64,000 nucleotides of DNA from Candidatus Altimarinota bacterium (lineage in GTDB: Bacteria; Patescibacteriota; Gracilibacteria; BD1-5; UBA2023). Position numbers and translations under genes: made by a program. Numbering within the stretch: position 1 is the stretch's first letter; each line of letters opens with the position of its first letter. The stretch spans positions 261,454 through 325,453 of the forward strand of contig JAQTON010000001.1 of NCBI GenBank assembly GCA_028713325.1. Direction: 5' to 3'. Below, one piece after another: positions 31,496-42,776 of this stretch. The notes beneath the pieces are model-generated. The model worked only from the letters and a program-made list of their open reading frames with translations. It made no database searches and was not told where the DNA came from.

Positions 31496-33025
31496 ATGCA
31501 ACACCGACTCATTACTACATCCATTCCTTATATGAACGCCGGACCACACCTGGGGTTTGCTATGGAAATTATTATTGCCGATGTTCTTACTCGCTATAAC
31601 CGTGCCCAGTGAAATAATGTTTTTCTCCTCACTGGAGCTGATGAACATGGATCAAAAATCTATAACAAAGCAAAAGAATTGGGAAAGACCACTATTCAAA
31701 TGCTCGATGAACATGTAGCCCTTTTTAAAGAGCTTGAAGACTCTCTTTCTGTAACTCCGGATGACTTTATACGAACGACTGATAAGGTCCGACATTGGCC
31801 GACGGCACAGTCAATTTGGCAGAAACTCGAAGCGAAAGGAGATATCTACAAGAAAAAGTATTCCGGACTCTATTGTGAGGGGTGCGAAGTATTTATGCCC
31901 GAGAAAGACCTCGATCCAGAAGGGAATTGTCCCATTCACCACAAGAAGCCGACACTTCTCGAAGAGGAGAATTATTTCTTCCGACTTTCCAAGTACGAAG
32001 AGCAACTTAAGAAGCTTATTGCGAGCGATACAGTAAAAATCATCCCCGAATTTCGTAAAAATGAGATTCTCTCTTTTCTCTCGGAAGGACTCAATGATGT
32101 GAGTTTCTCCCGAAGTGCCGACAAGATGCCATGGGGGGTTCCCGTTCCAGGCGATGAAACACAGGTGATGTATGTCTGGTGCGATGCTCTCACAAACTAT
32201 CTTTCCGGTATCGGATATTCTTTTGATCAGGAAAAATTCGCTCGATACTACCCGACCTATCTTCACGTAATCGGAAAGGATATTTCTCGATTTCATGCCA
32301 TTATTTATATGGCGATGCTCCTGTCTGCGGACATGGAAACCTCCAAAAATATCCTTGTTCATGGATTTGTGACTTCTAATGGGGAGAAGATGAGTAAATC
32401 TCTCGGAAATGTCGTCGTTCCGGAGGATGTTATAAGTGTGTATGGATCTGATGCACTTCGTTATTTTATCACTGTCTGAGGTGGGGGAGTGGGAGAGGAT
32501 ATCGACTATACCCAAACAGGATTTCATAATCTCTATAACAGCGGACTCGTCAACGGACTCGGAAATATCGCGAACCGTACGAGTACGCTTTTTTGCAAGT
32601 ATTATCCCGATGGAGTGAGTACTGATGCTTTTGTTTTGGATGCAGAGATACATGTAGCTATCATTTCAGCATATACGTTATATACAAGCTCACTGGAGAC
32701 TTTCGATCTTCGGACTGGATATACAGCCGTGAGTACACTCATCGATCTCGCCAATAAATACTTCGATGAACAAAAGCCATGGACCATCAAAGATGATCCG
32801 GAGAAACTCCGAGGCATCCTCCTGAATCTCGTGGAGATTCTCTATCATGTAACCATCCTCGTGGCACCGTTTCTTCCGGAGACTGCGGAGAAGATGCGAG
32901 AGATATTCTCACTTACCGACTCGAAGCTCGGGGATTTCTCAAGCGATGCGGAATTCCGATTAACGACGGAAAATAAAGCTCTGAAACTTCTGACGGTTCC
33001 GTTGCTGTTTGAGAAGATAGTATAA
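31496..33025 (+). CDS. metG: Methionyl-tRNA synthetase
   Basis: Charges tRNA-Met. It has 509 residues without the C-terminal tRNA-binding extension. Class I motifs: PHLGF (HIGH form) near residue 18 and GEKMSKSLGN (KMSKS) near 300. A zinc knuckle is present (YCEGCEVF ... GNCPIHH). TGA codons occur at 31610-31612, in YNRAQ-Gly-NNVFLLTGADEHG where MetRS has a near-invariant Gly, and at 32477-32479, after DALRYFITV. The ATG follows TTCATTTTTT and has no Shine-Dalgarno sequence. Confidence 0.97.
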
Positions 33026-33028
33026 TTC

Positions 33029-33065
33029 AACTCAAAAGATGTCGGTTGTCGACATCTTTTGAGTT
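33029..33065. terminator. Bidirectional terminator after metG
   Basis: Perfect 16-bp stem AACTCAAAAGATGTCG with its complement around a short loop, between metG and the converging PEGA gene. Confidence 0.75.
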
Positions 33066-33072
33066 TATAAAT

Positions 33073-34089
33073 TTACTTCACATTACTCATTACAAAAACT
33101 TCGCCACTCTTCTCCACGAAGAGTATTTCTCCATTCTTATAACGAAGCATTTCCCCGTTTTTTGGAGTTTGGAGGAGGATTCTTCTCTCCCGAGTATCTT
33201 CTCCGATGAGAAACACGATATCATTTTGAGTGTCGGCGAGAGAAAGAAGAGACTGTTTCTCTCTGCTCGATTTCTTCACGAGTGCGATAATCTCTCCCGA
33301 AGAGAGTTGGATAATGTCATCGTAGAGAGGATTTGGGCGAATAATCTTCTCTCGAAGAGAGTACATAAAAACTCACTTTGGACTGGTGATGATTTTCGTA
33401 TCATCATCGAGCGTATCCTTGATACTGACTATTGCTCCATCGAATGTAAAATTCATTTCCGCACCATTTATGAGCGAATAGAAAGATATTTTTTCTCATG
33501 TATTTAGAGCGACATACCCCTCATACGTATCGAGACTTTCGATTGTCAGTATTCCCTTTGGTATTTTAAAAAGTTTTCTTGCCTCCTCCTCTTCATTTTT
33601 CCGAAAAATATCCCATCAATCATCACTTGGAAGTGCGTAGTAAAGACCGTTTGTTCGGTATCCAAGTACGATTCATCCAGTATTTGTCTCGAGCGTATCT
33701 TGGATGCTTTTCTGGAGCTTGAGAGTGGCTATGGTATCTTCTTTTTCTCCCTTTTGTTCGGTGAGGATTACCTCTTTTTCCATCATAAGCATCACTTTTT
33801 TTGTTTCTCCTCGATTAAGTTTGAAAGTTTTGGTAATAGGAGTATACCCCTCTCGTTTTGCAGAAACGGTATAATTCACCGCAGGGATATTTTCGAATAG
33901 ACAGTTTCTCTCGCATTCGTGAGTGGAGCTATTTCCAAATTCTGAGGTGAGGGCGATAGAAGCACTTCCGCTCCCATTGATAATGAACGAGACACTTGCT
34001 GTACTGGCGACGAAAAAATAGTAATACGCTCCGAATAATCCTGCAAATATTAAAATAAGTATGAAAAAAGAAAGAAGGCGATTGGACAT
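33073..34089 (-). CDS. Membrane-anchored PEGA-domain protein
   Basis: Has 338 residues, starting MSNRLLSFFILILIFAGLFG, an uncleaved signal anchor. A PEGA-type surface domain follows (about residues 35-110), with FENIPAVNYTVSAKREGYTP and FKLNRGETKKVMLMME, the usual signature of that repeat. The rest is beta-rich (IKDTLDDDTKIITSPKG). Two Cys in the PEGA part (HECERNC) may form a disulfide. Several TGA are read as Gly. It probably sits outside the membrane as a binding or structural protein. Upstream ATGs exist but add no membrane or signal features. Confidence 0.7.
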
Positions 34090-34177
34090 GGACGAGAGAA
34101 ATGAGAGACTAAAATTTGCAAATCCAGAGAAGACGATATAATACCGGCAAGTGTAACTATAATTTCTTTTTTTGCAA

Positions 34178-34876
34178 ATGACAAAAACTCCGTTATCTTC
34201 TCTTTTGGAAAAGTTCGAATCCGGACATTCCATACCACCAGTCGTCCTTTCAAACGAGGATGTTACGATAGTAGTGAATACTCTCAAAAAGACCCATTTT
34301 ATCGATCTTTATGAGATGAGAAAAGAGTATGTTGAGGGGGTGTTTTTTTTCGAAAATGAAACGGGAATCATCAAAATCGATCGAACTCGCGAGATTATCG
34401 AGCAATCTTCCAAGAAGTCCAGTTTCGGGTACGATATTTTCATTATCGAATGAATCGATACTCTGACTCTTGCGGCAGCCAATAGTCTCCTCAAGCTTTT
34501 CGAGGAGGTGCCATCCAATATTTTGATTCTTCTTACAAGCGACGGCGGTCGTGAATCGATGATAGAAACTCTCGCCTCCCGAGTTATATTTATCTCGTCC
34601 AATATTCATCATAGCATTTTGGATGCGGGTATTCGCGAGAAAATAGACACATATTTCGACGCGGGAGATTCTGCTCCATTTCTTTCATTTCTCGTGAAAG
34701 AGAAGTTGGAGAAAGCGGAATATCTCGGCATTCTCATCGCACTCAAGGAGAGAGTCCTTTCCGGAGACATTCGGAATCCCGACACGATACGCAGGATCGA
34801 GACAGGAATTATCACTCTTTCTTCCACTAATGCGAATCCGAGATGGGTGGTGGATGAAGTAGTCCTCGGGATGTAA
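34178..34876 (+). CDS. holB: DNA polymerase III delta'-like protein, short
   Basis: Clamp-loader subunit relative. The 232-residue product has the typical run IFIIEGIDTLTLAAANSLLK, LFEEVPSNILILLTSDGG and ETLASRVIFIS, matching sensor 1 and the following segment of delta'/gamma proteins (AaNaLLKxLEEPP ... TIxSRC). The N-terminus lacks a Walker A motif and the zinc site, and the C-terminal collar domain is shorter than in E. coli HolB (334 residues). Delta' is often ATPase-dead, so this can still be functional. A TGA is read as Gly within IIEG. TATAAT at 34158-34163 implies a very short leader. Confidence 0.8.
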
Positions 34877-34901
34877 TGGTACTATGGAAGCGTACTCACA
34901 A

Positions 34902-34929
34902 TTGACTTTCCAAACAACTTTCCTATACT
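34902..34929 (+). promoter_or_regulatory. Promoter of the structured RNA
   Basis: TTGACT (34902-34907), 16 nt, TATACT (34924-34929). Transcription would start at about 34936-34937, the first base of the RNA's terminal stem. Confidence 0.65.
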
Positions 34930-34935
34930 CCATTT

Positions 34936-35138
34936 TGCACGGTCCCATTTTTTACTTCCTTGTGGATGACAAATCGGCTGAAAAGAGCACTGCTATAACA
35001 GTTGCTGATTTTTAGATTCGATTCCGCAAAAACAGTCATGCTGATTGGGAAACCAGTCGGAGCCCAGTGCTTCTTGAAAACAATTCAAGAGCGTGACCCC
35101 GCGTTACCCGAGAAGTGCCGGACCGTGCTTCTCTTTTT
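34936..35138 (+). ncRNA. Structured non-coding RNA or 5' leader, about 200 nt
   Basis: GCACGGTCC (34937-34945) pairs perfectly with GGACCGTGC (35120-35128), closing the molecule. Inside are a long arm built from TTGTGGA/TCCGCAA (34960-34966, 35023-35029), AAATCGGC/GCTGATTT (34971-34978, 35004-35011) and ACTG/CAGT. Two hairpins follow: GATTGG-GAAA-CCAGTC (35043-35058) and CTTGAA/TTCAAG (35073-35089). The 3' end has a competing terminator hairpin, GAGAAG/CTTCTC (35110-35115, 35128-35133), then TTTTT. A 43-codon ATG frame (34884-35015) overlaps but starts before the promoter. The size and end pairing recall 6S RNA; a leader that controls the HD gene is the alternative. No SRP, RNase P or tmRNA signature is seen. 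Confidence 0.65.
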
Positions 35139-35159
35139 AGATTATATACCTCCCTTTTT

Positions 35160-36323
35160 ATGCTCTGACATACTCTCGCACTGGCATTTCGTGGACTTTC
35201 GGTATATCGTTGGAATAATTTCCCGCGTATAGAACAGGTATCCGCAACCGATCACATTGCCTTTTCGCTCCATATCTCCATCCTCCTTACCTTCATTATA
35301 GAAGAAGAAAAGGGGATTATATTCGATCGAGATTATATATTTCGAAAAGTACTTTTTTCCTCATTTTCTACATTCGTACACTCCGATATCAGCTCAGAAG
35401 TAAAAGACCAAGTTAAGAAAAAAGATCCAAAGATGTATAATGAACTTGAAAATATCGTCTACGAAATGTTTCGTTCATGGAAGCTTCCCGAATGGATGAA
35501 AAAGGATATGCGAGAAATACACGACTTTTCAAAACAGGAGAATCATTTCTATCAAAAAGAGGATGATCTCATTGCTTTTTCCAAACTCTGGGCATCGTAC
35601 CATGAAGCGTATTTCAGTAACGAAGCGTATCTCGACGTATATCGTCCCGCGATGGATACAATCGAACAAAAGATACAACAACCTAAATTTGATCTCTTCC
35701 GGTCATACATTGATCTTAATCCAAAAAACCAGAATAACATTGAACGGTTTCTGCTCAGTATGCGACGCCTTCAATCGAGTTATCGTTGGAATAGTATGCG
35801 ACGCCGATATCCGGTGTCTGTTATGTCGCACTTATTCATCACCTCCTTTATTGCGTATATTATCGGAAACATAGAAGAAAAAGACGAACAGGAGGTTACT
35901 CATATGATGATGGTTGCACTTTTTCATGATATTCCCGAGGCCATCACCGGAGATATTGTTACGCCGACGAAAAAGGCAATCGGAGGATTCGAGGAACTCC
36001 TCGTGACGGTTGAAAAAGAACTGGTAGACAAGTATCTCCTTGGATACATCAGAAAATACAGATTTTCCGTTGAATATGAAAAACTTATGCTCGAGCCATG
36101 GGGGCAGACGAACGGGAAACTCGTGAAGCTCGCCGATAATTTTTCTGCCCTGTTTGAGGCGAAGATAGAAGCATCGGTCGATGAAGAATTTGCTAAAGTA
36201 TATAAGGATTTGAAGAAATTTCTCCATTCTTCTCCCTATCAGTCGGTGGATCATCTTTTCAAATTCTGAATCGATTATTTTGAGGACAATATCGAGGATA
36301 TCATACGTCTCAAAAAAACATAA
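35160..36323 (+). CDS. Tandem HD-domain phosphohydrolase (YfbR-like)
   Basis: Has 387 residues. The second half is a typical HD domain of the 5'-deoxynucleotidase YfbR type: VSVMSHLFITSFIAYII, LFHDIPEAITGDIVTP and KLADNFSALFEAKIEA supply the His, HD and Asp metal ligands. The first half looks like a diverged copy (VSATDHIAFSLHISILLTF, then FVHSDISSEVKDQVKK), where HD is replaced by HSD. The start ATG at 35160 is preceded by CCTCCCTTTTT and gives the whole N-terminal copy; TGA is read as Gly at the third codon. It probably removes phosphate from deoxynucleotides. It lies 22 nt downstream of the structured RNA's terminator. Confidence 0.8.
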
Positions 36324-36332
36324 ATCCCTAGA

Positions 36333-38027
36333 TTATAGTTTTTTCACCATATATTCTCCTTCGAGCGTGTATCCGAGTTTTTCATAATATCTTCGAACTC
36401 CCACTCCCGCAATCACCGTCATTTTTTCGATCTCGGGGTAATTATTTCGAATAATCTCTTCAGCCTTTAGGATGAGACGTTTTCCGAATCCCATATGTTG
36501 ACCGCTTCCATCCGATTTTTCACTGATTCGAAGTTGATCGCCGAAAGTGTGGATTTCTCGAATAATCGCCGAATTCCTGAGAGTCGGAATCGGGTGTTCG
36601 GTTTTCTCGAAAATATTCGATGGAACTCTGAGTCGGAGAAGAGAAAATACTGTCCTGTCCTCAGAATCGATCCACTGGAGGAAATATTCTTTTCCTCCGC
36701 TCGCTTCATATTCCATGACATCGAGCACGGCATTTTCCGGTATATTTACTTTGTCGCGAATCTCCCGTGCCGAGATATCGGTACGAACTATTCCGAGTTT
36801 TTTCATATGCTCATCCGTCACCTGACGGAGGTTCGCGAGATGCGATCCGGCGAGTATTTCCGAAGCGGGAATATCCCGGTACATTCGATTGAGTCGGACG
36901 TACTCGGGGATGAGTCCTTGAAGTTTTGCCATCAAATCCACAAGAGTTGTGTCATCGTATGGAACAAACCCTCCTCCTTTCCAGATTCCTTCCAATTCCG
37001 TATGGGGAGTGACCACCATCGGATAAATCTTGAGTTCGTCGGGACGAAAATCGGGGTTTTTGAATATTTCTCGGAGGCTCTCGATATCCTTTTCGGGAGT
37101 GCTTCCGAGAAGGTTCGGCATCATGTGTGCCACCACTTTGAATCCCGCATCTTTGAGGATTTTGGTTGCAGCGATCGATTCCTTGTTTCCGTGCCCTCTT
37201 TTGCTTATCGCATTGATGGCATCGTCCGTGGATTGATAGCCAATTTCGACTCGGGTGACTCCGTATCGCCGGAGTCTCGATATTTCCAGATTATGAAGTT
37301 CGTCGGGACGGGTTTCCACTGCGATTCCGATAACCCGACTTTCGGCTGTTTCATTGCGTTTTTTCGCTTCCTCAAGCGAGGCAGATTTCTGTATTTGAAA
37401 GCTCGGATTTATATCAAAACTCGCGAATTTTTCTCCGCTCATTTCGGTTTTGAGGAGATTTTTTCGAAGTTCCGAGTAGGTGGTATGAGCATCATAGATA
37501 TCCCGAATGTACGATTCCTGATAGAGGAGGGGATAGACGCTCCATGTTCCTCAGATGATGCGGATATCGCACTTCTCGATCATGTGCCCGGTAATTTCCA
37601 GAGATCGAAGTCGATTCCATATCTGACGAATCGGATCGAATTCGTTCAATTCCGCCCGCATAACCGCCGGTTCGTTCGGCACATAGCTCTTCGGAAGCCC
37701 TTCATAACTCGGGCAGTACACACATTTTCCCGGACATCCCCATGGCTTGGTGAGTATGGATATGACCGAAACTCCCGACAGACTTCGAACTGCTCGCTTT
37801 CGAAGGAGTTTCCAAACCCTCGGTTCGTACTGCAAAATACCCTCATGGATGAGGGTATTGTATCTATCGAGAAACACTATCCCGGGAATCGCTTGAGAGA
37901 GTTTATATCCAGCATAGATATCGTTCTTGAACTTGTGAAACTGCTCTTTGGTCGTGATTTCCGGATGAGCGGAGAGTTCCCGTAGGATGCGGTCGGTGAT
38001 TTCGGTCAATGATGAATAAGAGATCAA
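36333..38027 (-). CDS. elp3: Elp3-type tRNA U34 modification enzyme
   Basis: Radical-SAM acetyltransferase that starts cm5U-type modification at wobble U34 of tRNA. The 564-residue product has an N-terminal tRNA-binding part, the radical-SAM cluster WGCPGKCVYCPSYEG (Cys98, Cys102, Cys105), GIAVETRPDEL and the C-terminal GNAT domain QHMGFGKRLILKAEEII ... GVRRYYEKLGY. The conserved GGT after the cluster is encoded with TGA for its first Gly (DIRII-Gly-GTWS). The probable start is a TTG four bases after the frr stop, so frr and elp3 form an operon. Single-protein Elp3 is known in archaea and some bacteria. Confidence 0.93.
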
Positions 38028-38030
38028 ATA

Positions 38031-38570
38031 TTAAATCTTCATAATTTCCTCCTCTTTATGCTTCGTCATTTTATCGATGAGCATAATTGCTTCATCGATT
38101 TTCTTTTGAAGTTCGTTTTCCTGTTGTTTTACCATATCTTCTCCGACACTGTCGTCTTGATTTTTAATCTTCTTGAGATAATCCTGACGAACATTACGAA
38201 TTGCGACTTTGCCGTCTTCCGCGAGTTTTTTCGCGAGTTTCGCAAGATCTCGACGACGTTCTTCTGTGAGGGCGGGGATACGGATAAGAACCGATTCTCC
38301 GTTATCCTGAGGATTGAGTCCGATATTCGCATCGTTGATGGCTTTGGAGATATCTCGAAGTACCGATTTGTCCCATGGTTGTATGGAGATGGTTTGAGCA
38401 TCGAGTGTTCCTACAGAAGCGACATTTCGAAGCGGTTGAGCGGAACCGTAGACCATAACCATAATTCCTTCTACGATGGCGGGATTCGCCCGTCCGACTT
38501 GGAGTTTGGCGAATTCATCATGGAGGTGTTGTTCTGCTTTTTGAAGATCAGACGAGAGAGTATGCAACAT
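38031..38570 (-). CDS. frr: Ribosome recycling factor
   Basis: Splits post-termination ribosomes together with EF-G. The product has 179 residues, starting MLHTLSSDLQKAEQHL. It has the family motifs LQVGRANPAIVEGI, IQPWDKSVLRDISKAI and RIPALTEERRRDLAK. No UGA codons. The start is chosen at the Met that gives the usual length; TTTT precedes it and no Shine-Dalgarno sequence is seen. It is first gene of an operon with elp3. Confidence 0.97.
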   Translation of the reverse strand: MLHTLSSDLQKAEQHLHDEFAKLQVGRANPAIVEGIMVMVYGSAQPLRNVASVGTLDAQTISIQPWDKSVLRDISKAINDANIGLNPQDNGESVLIRIPALTEERRRDLAKLAKKLAEDGKVAIRNVRQDYLKKIKNQDDSVGEDMVKQQENELQKKIDEAIMLIDKMTKHKEEEIMKI

Positions 38571-38672
38571 AAAATTAAGATAAAATGAAATATTATTTTT
38601 TAGTGCCCATAATTTAAAACGAGCGACTAATAATTGCATTGTATCTATTTTCCGCTATAAGAAAAGATTTTT

Positions 38673-38700
38673 TTGACAAAAAAGCGAAAAAATATACAAT
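38673..38700 (+). promoter_or_regulatory. Promoter of the secreted Cys-motif protein
   Basis: TTGACA (38673-38678), 16 nt, TACAAT (38695-38700), 40 nt before the ATG. Confidence 0.65.
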
Positions 38701-38740
38701 CACCCGTGTACGTAGCTTATTTATCTTATCTTCTTCTTTT

Positions 38741-39463
38741 ATGAACACAAAAGGTCTTATTGGTATAGTTCTTCTTTTTGTTACTACTCAGGCTTTTGCT
38801 GCGGTGGGTGATTACAAAGAAACTGTCTGTACTGCCGAGTATTTTACGGCAAATAATTGTAGTGCGTGTTTTGAGGGTACGGCTCTTACAAGTGGCGATC
38901 AGGTAAATGGTCTCTATGATACTTGGACCAATAAAAATGCCAATGAACAACTCATATATAAGGATGAACAAACTTTGCCAGAAATGGTTTCACTTTCAAC
39001 CGGAACAGTATTTACTGCCAATCCTCTTGATCCTACCGCCTTTTGGAAATACGGAACCCAGGTAATCTGGACAGATAGTGCTACCGGAACCGGAAAACAA
39101 GAATTTATGCTCGATGCTGGAAAGTCTGTGAAATTTCTCGAAGCGGATCTCGGAGCCTCATATAGTCTTGTTTCCACCGATAAAGCAGAAGGAGAAATAG
39201 TAGGAGTCCTCAAGCTCCCAATCAGTTACCATAATGTTGATGCCGATGGAAATGAAGGAGGAAAAGAAACTCATATTGAGTGCGTATCGTATACTGCAAA
39301 AATTACCGCTACTGCCGCTGTTCCCGTTGAGATTGTAGAACCTACAGTTCCCGTACCGGAGAAAATGACAACCGTGAAAACCGGACCGGAATCCCTTATC
39401 CTTATGACTCTCGCTCTCCTCATTGCTGCCGGATTTATAGTGGTGAGAAATCGAAAAGCATAA
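38741..39463 (+). CDS. Exported Cys-motif protein with C-terminal membrane anchor
   Basis: Has 240 residues and no UGA. Signal peptide MNTKGLIGIVLLFVTTQAFA, cleaved before AVGDY. The mature N-terminus has CTAEYFTANNCSACFEG, then GLYDTWTNK. The same C-x(n)-C-x2-C followed by a DTW pattern occurs in the protein at 43070. A Pro/Val-rich stalk leads to PESLILMTLALLIAAGF and a basic tail, a single-span anchor similar to sorting signals. The gene is preceded by TTCTTCTTTT and followed by a dispersed repeat. Function unknown; probably an abundant surface protein given the strong promoter. Confidence 0.75.
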   Translation: MNTKGLIGIVLLFVTTQAFAAVGDYKETVCTAEYFTANNCSACFEGTALTSGDQVNGLYDTWTNKNANEQLIYKDEQTLPEMVSLSTGTVFTANPLDPTAFWKYGTQVIWTDSATGTGKQEFMLDAGKSVKFLEADLGASYSLVSTDKAEGEIVGVLKLPISYHNVDADGNEGGKETHIECVSYTAKITATAAVPVEIVEPTVPVPEKMTTVKTGPESLILMTLALLIAAGFIVVRNRKA

Positions 39464-39471
39464 GAAAAATG

Positions 39472-39577
39472 AAATAACTTCAATCTTCATATTCAAGCTG
39501 TACGTTTCCTTCGTTCATCGTACATGAGTACACCTTACTCCGGTATGTAGTTTTCATACGAATATTATCGTTCTTTC
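39472..39577 (+). repeat. Dispersed intergenic repeat, copy 1
   Basis: About 106 bp starting AAATAACTTCAATCTTC, closely matching 48078-48180. The final 28 bases are identical in the two copies. Both copies lie directly downstream of a stop codon in the same orientation. Confidence 0.85.
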
Positions 39578-39614
39578 ATTTTCCAATTCAGATTATTTTA
39601 TCTAAAATAGATAT

Positions 39615-39640
39615 AAAAAGGGCTCGAAAGAGCTCTTTTT
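39615..39640 (+). terminator. Terminator after the repeat
   Basis: Hairpin AAAAAGGGCTC / GAAA / GAGCTCTTTTT. Confidence 0.8.
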
Positions 39641-39660
39641 ATGTGTGAAAATTTCATTTT

Positions 39661-39689
39661 TTGCATTATTTAAAAAAATAGGATATGAT
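39661..39689 (+). promoter_or_regulatory. Promoter of the 1009-residue gene
   Basis: TTGCAT (39661-39666), 17 nt, TATGAT (39684-39689). Confidence 0.5.
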
Positions 39690-39720
39690 AGAAGGGAAAT
39701 ATATTTATAACTTTCTATTT

Positions 39721-42700
39721 ATGCGTAATTTCAGACTCTTCCTCTTTTCTTATACGACCCGTACGAGTATGGTTAAGTATTTTCAGGCAGAAAAATCCGG
39801 AAAGATAACACTGGAAGAATTGGCTGGTATAGACAAGAATGTCTCAAATATTATCAATGAAACAAAAACTTCATTGAAGACTATTAAAAATACTCCCAAT
39901 GTAGCCGATTGAGTGGAGCTTGATAAACTTGATCGTCTTCTGGCACAGACTAAAGACAATTCCTCTGAAAAAGAGAAGATTCTTAGTCTCATTAGTGCTT
40001 CCCTGAAGGATCCTAAGGTTTCAGACATAGATAAGAAATCTTTGAACAATTTAAAAATCAAATACGAAAAAAACTATACTGTGGCGGAGGTTAAAAAAGA
40101 AGAGGTTGCCAGTGTTGTCAAAACCGAAACGAAACAAAAGGTTACCGAAGTAAAAAAAACGGTACATACCGCCGTTTTTAAAAAAATTATTAGAGCACCC
40201 TCCGATCTTCTTGTAAATGGAGACGAAATTAATGATAAAGATCCAGCAAAATCTCTTGAGGCACGCATTCGTTTTCTCTCTAACCTCGACCACGGTAACG
40301 AGGGATTCTATAGTCCAAAAGTGGAGAAAACCAATAAAATTTGGGGATCTGGAAATCAGAAGTATATTCTATGAGAAATGCAGGCATATCAAGTATTTAA
40401 ACGAGAAATTTACAATGGAAAAGATCTGACGAACCTTCTTAACAGGTTCCATGTTGCAGAGGACTGGTCTACCGAATCCGCGAGAAATAAGATGAATGAA
40501 GATCTTCAAAAAAACTTGATATCCAGAGCAGATATGATTGCTACTCTTGGGGGTATAGTTCTCCAGAATCCTGATGCTCGTAGTGGTCTTGTTTCTGTCA
40601 TCCGTTGAACGGAACAGCAATATCTCGATGAAATTATGCAGAATCGAGAGGCTCTATCGAAAATTAAAACGGCAATTGATGCGGATACAAGTGGCTGACT
40701 TCTTGACAAGATTCTCGCCATCGGGTTAGGATGATTTGTTAAACTTCCGCTCTGACTTATGCGTGTTGCTATTGAGAAGCGAGAAATGGACGTCGGACAA
40801 AAGGAGAAAAAAGATGAAAAAGCTTCGGAAAAAACAAGTGGATCAAACACAGAAGTCAAGGGTGGACATCCCATTTCCACGCTTCTTTTCGCAAATGACA
40901 GCCATAATAAAAACATTACATTAAAGGCACGTATTTTAGAACTGGTAGTGGAAGCAAATATCGATGATCGAGAGAGTCTTATTATAAAAAGTACACAAGA
41001 TCATATTAAAAGCGTAGACACTTTCGCTCAGGAAGGGAAGATAATCACTGTTCCGAAAGATATGAATCTTTCGTCTTATGCACACGGTCTTATAGAGTAT
41101 TACAATATTAATAAACTCTACGATAAAGGTACTCTTTCAGAAAATTACTATAATGCTCTCACTGATGCGATTGCTCGTGATCACATGATTGATCTTGCAA
41201 ATAAAAATCTCGGATGGGGACTGAAATGAGGTCAATTTGGAGTGAGCTTCCTCGGTCCATTCGTAGGGGTGACTTTTGAACACATAGGGACAGAGATAAA
41301 AAAAGTAAAAGATGCCGGTGGTGCGATAGCAGGAGAACGAATGGCAAACAAAAAAATGATGGGAACCGCTCAAGAAATCGGAATCACAGAAACAATCGAT
41401 AAAGAATCCGGAAACAGAACGTACGTGCTTCCGTATCCTTTGATGAAGCCTCTCTCTGAAGATGTAAAGAATCTTATGCAGACAGGAGTGGAGATACAAG
41501 AAATGGGAGGAAATGTTATCATTATATCAAAAACTCCATTGAGTTTTATGAAAACGAGTGGATTCGATTCGGATGGTAATATCGAAGAAACATTGGTGGT
41601 TACAAATCAGAACAAAGAGGATGCCTCGATACTAAAAACTCCTACCGAACAAGAAAAGGCAGATGTTCGTGAAGTGCGAAATATAACTTTCCCAAAAGCG
41701 CTTGCCGGTTCGATCTATATGATGAGTCGTCATAAAGGAGGAAAAGATGCAGCTATGAATATAAAATTGGAATCACTGTTTAAGACATTCGAAACTATGC
41801 TTCAACAGACGGGAAACATGGATTATGAGGAGGCTTATACTACGCTTATTGCCATGTCGAAAAAAAGTAGCGTTGCGAAACAACTGCTCACATTTATAAA
41901 TAAGGATTGATCTAATAAAAAAGAAGTGCTCCAAGCTATCAATACCTATACATACGGAGGAGTGGGAAAAAATACGAAACAAAGCATGGATCAGAAACAT
42001 TACCGAAAAAATCGTGTAGGTACACTGGGTGCGGAAAATAGGTTTTCTCAAGAAAGCATAAATACCGGTGCTGAAGCGTTCTTTGTTCGGGAATCAATCC
42101 ATACTCCCAAGAAAATAAGCGATATTCTTCCATGACAGGCTTTCGGAGTGGATATATTTGCAACCCCATCCGATGGAAAACATCGTATCGATAAGTTCGA
42201 TGGATCAGTTGAGGTGGGAGGAAGTCTCTATATTGATGGAGTGAACGGTGCCATTATGAACGGTAGCCAAAAAAACTTCATCATACAAAATCATAAATCC
42301 GAGATACAAAAGAACTTACAGGAGCTCAATCGATACTTGAATAACGATGCGCTGAAACTTACAGAAGAAGAATATGTAGATATGCTCCAAACAGGAAAAG
42401 ATCCGGCCAAACTCATACAGGCGGGATATGAAATGACAAAAAAACCTCGCTTTTTTGAGGCACGTGCCATGATTAACGGGAATGTGTGTATGAATAAAGT
42501 TCAGGGAATAGCATTTCCTGCCTTTAAAAATATTCCTTCTCCTGTAGTGCCTCAGTATGCAAGTACCGCAACAGGAACGGTGAATAACATAGTGGCGGTT
42601 ACATGGCAAGTCGATCCATATATACCACTTAATGCGAATGCTGGTGCCGGTGGTGCAGGAGGAGCTCCAGGAGCTCCGGCCGCTAATACCGCCGGAAATG

Positions 42701-42750
42701 CCGGTATTGCAAATGGGGTTATAAATCCTATTACCTGATTGCCATTCTAA
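39721..42750 (+). CDS. Large hypothetical protein, 1009 residues
   Basis: Frame from ATG 39721 to TAA 42748-42750 with many TGA read as Gly. The N-terminal 300 residues are Lys/Glu-rich and coiled-coil-like. Two short hydrophobic Gly-rich stretches (ILAIGLGGFVKLPLGLM and GVSFLGPFVGVTF) could insert in a membrane. The C-terminal 200 residues are beta-rich and end in a Gly/Ala/Pro-rich tail (NANAGAGGAGGAPGAPA). No classical signal peptide is seen. It resembles the other giant proteins of the window in style. No domain recognised. A later ATG (MVKYFQAEKSG) is a possible alternative start. Confidence 0.65.
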
Positions 42751-42776
42751 TAATTCCATTAATCTTCATAGTACTT

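Noticed and set aside
34960-35029. tRNA-like segment with 7-bp acceptor-like stem TTGTGGA/TCCGCAA and a TTCGATT string
   Set aside because: No T-stem or D-stem forms in the right places; the pairing fits better as an arm of the larger structured RNA.
35085-35140. T-box-like string (AGAGCGTGACCCCGCG) before a terminator
   Set aside because: The match to the T-box core is poor, no specifier loop could be assigned, and the downstream gene is not a synthetase or amino-acid gene.
36495-37985. 496-codon open frame opposite elp3
   Set aside because: Antisense shadow; elp3 has all family motifs on the other strand.
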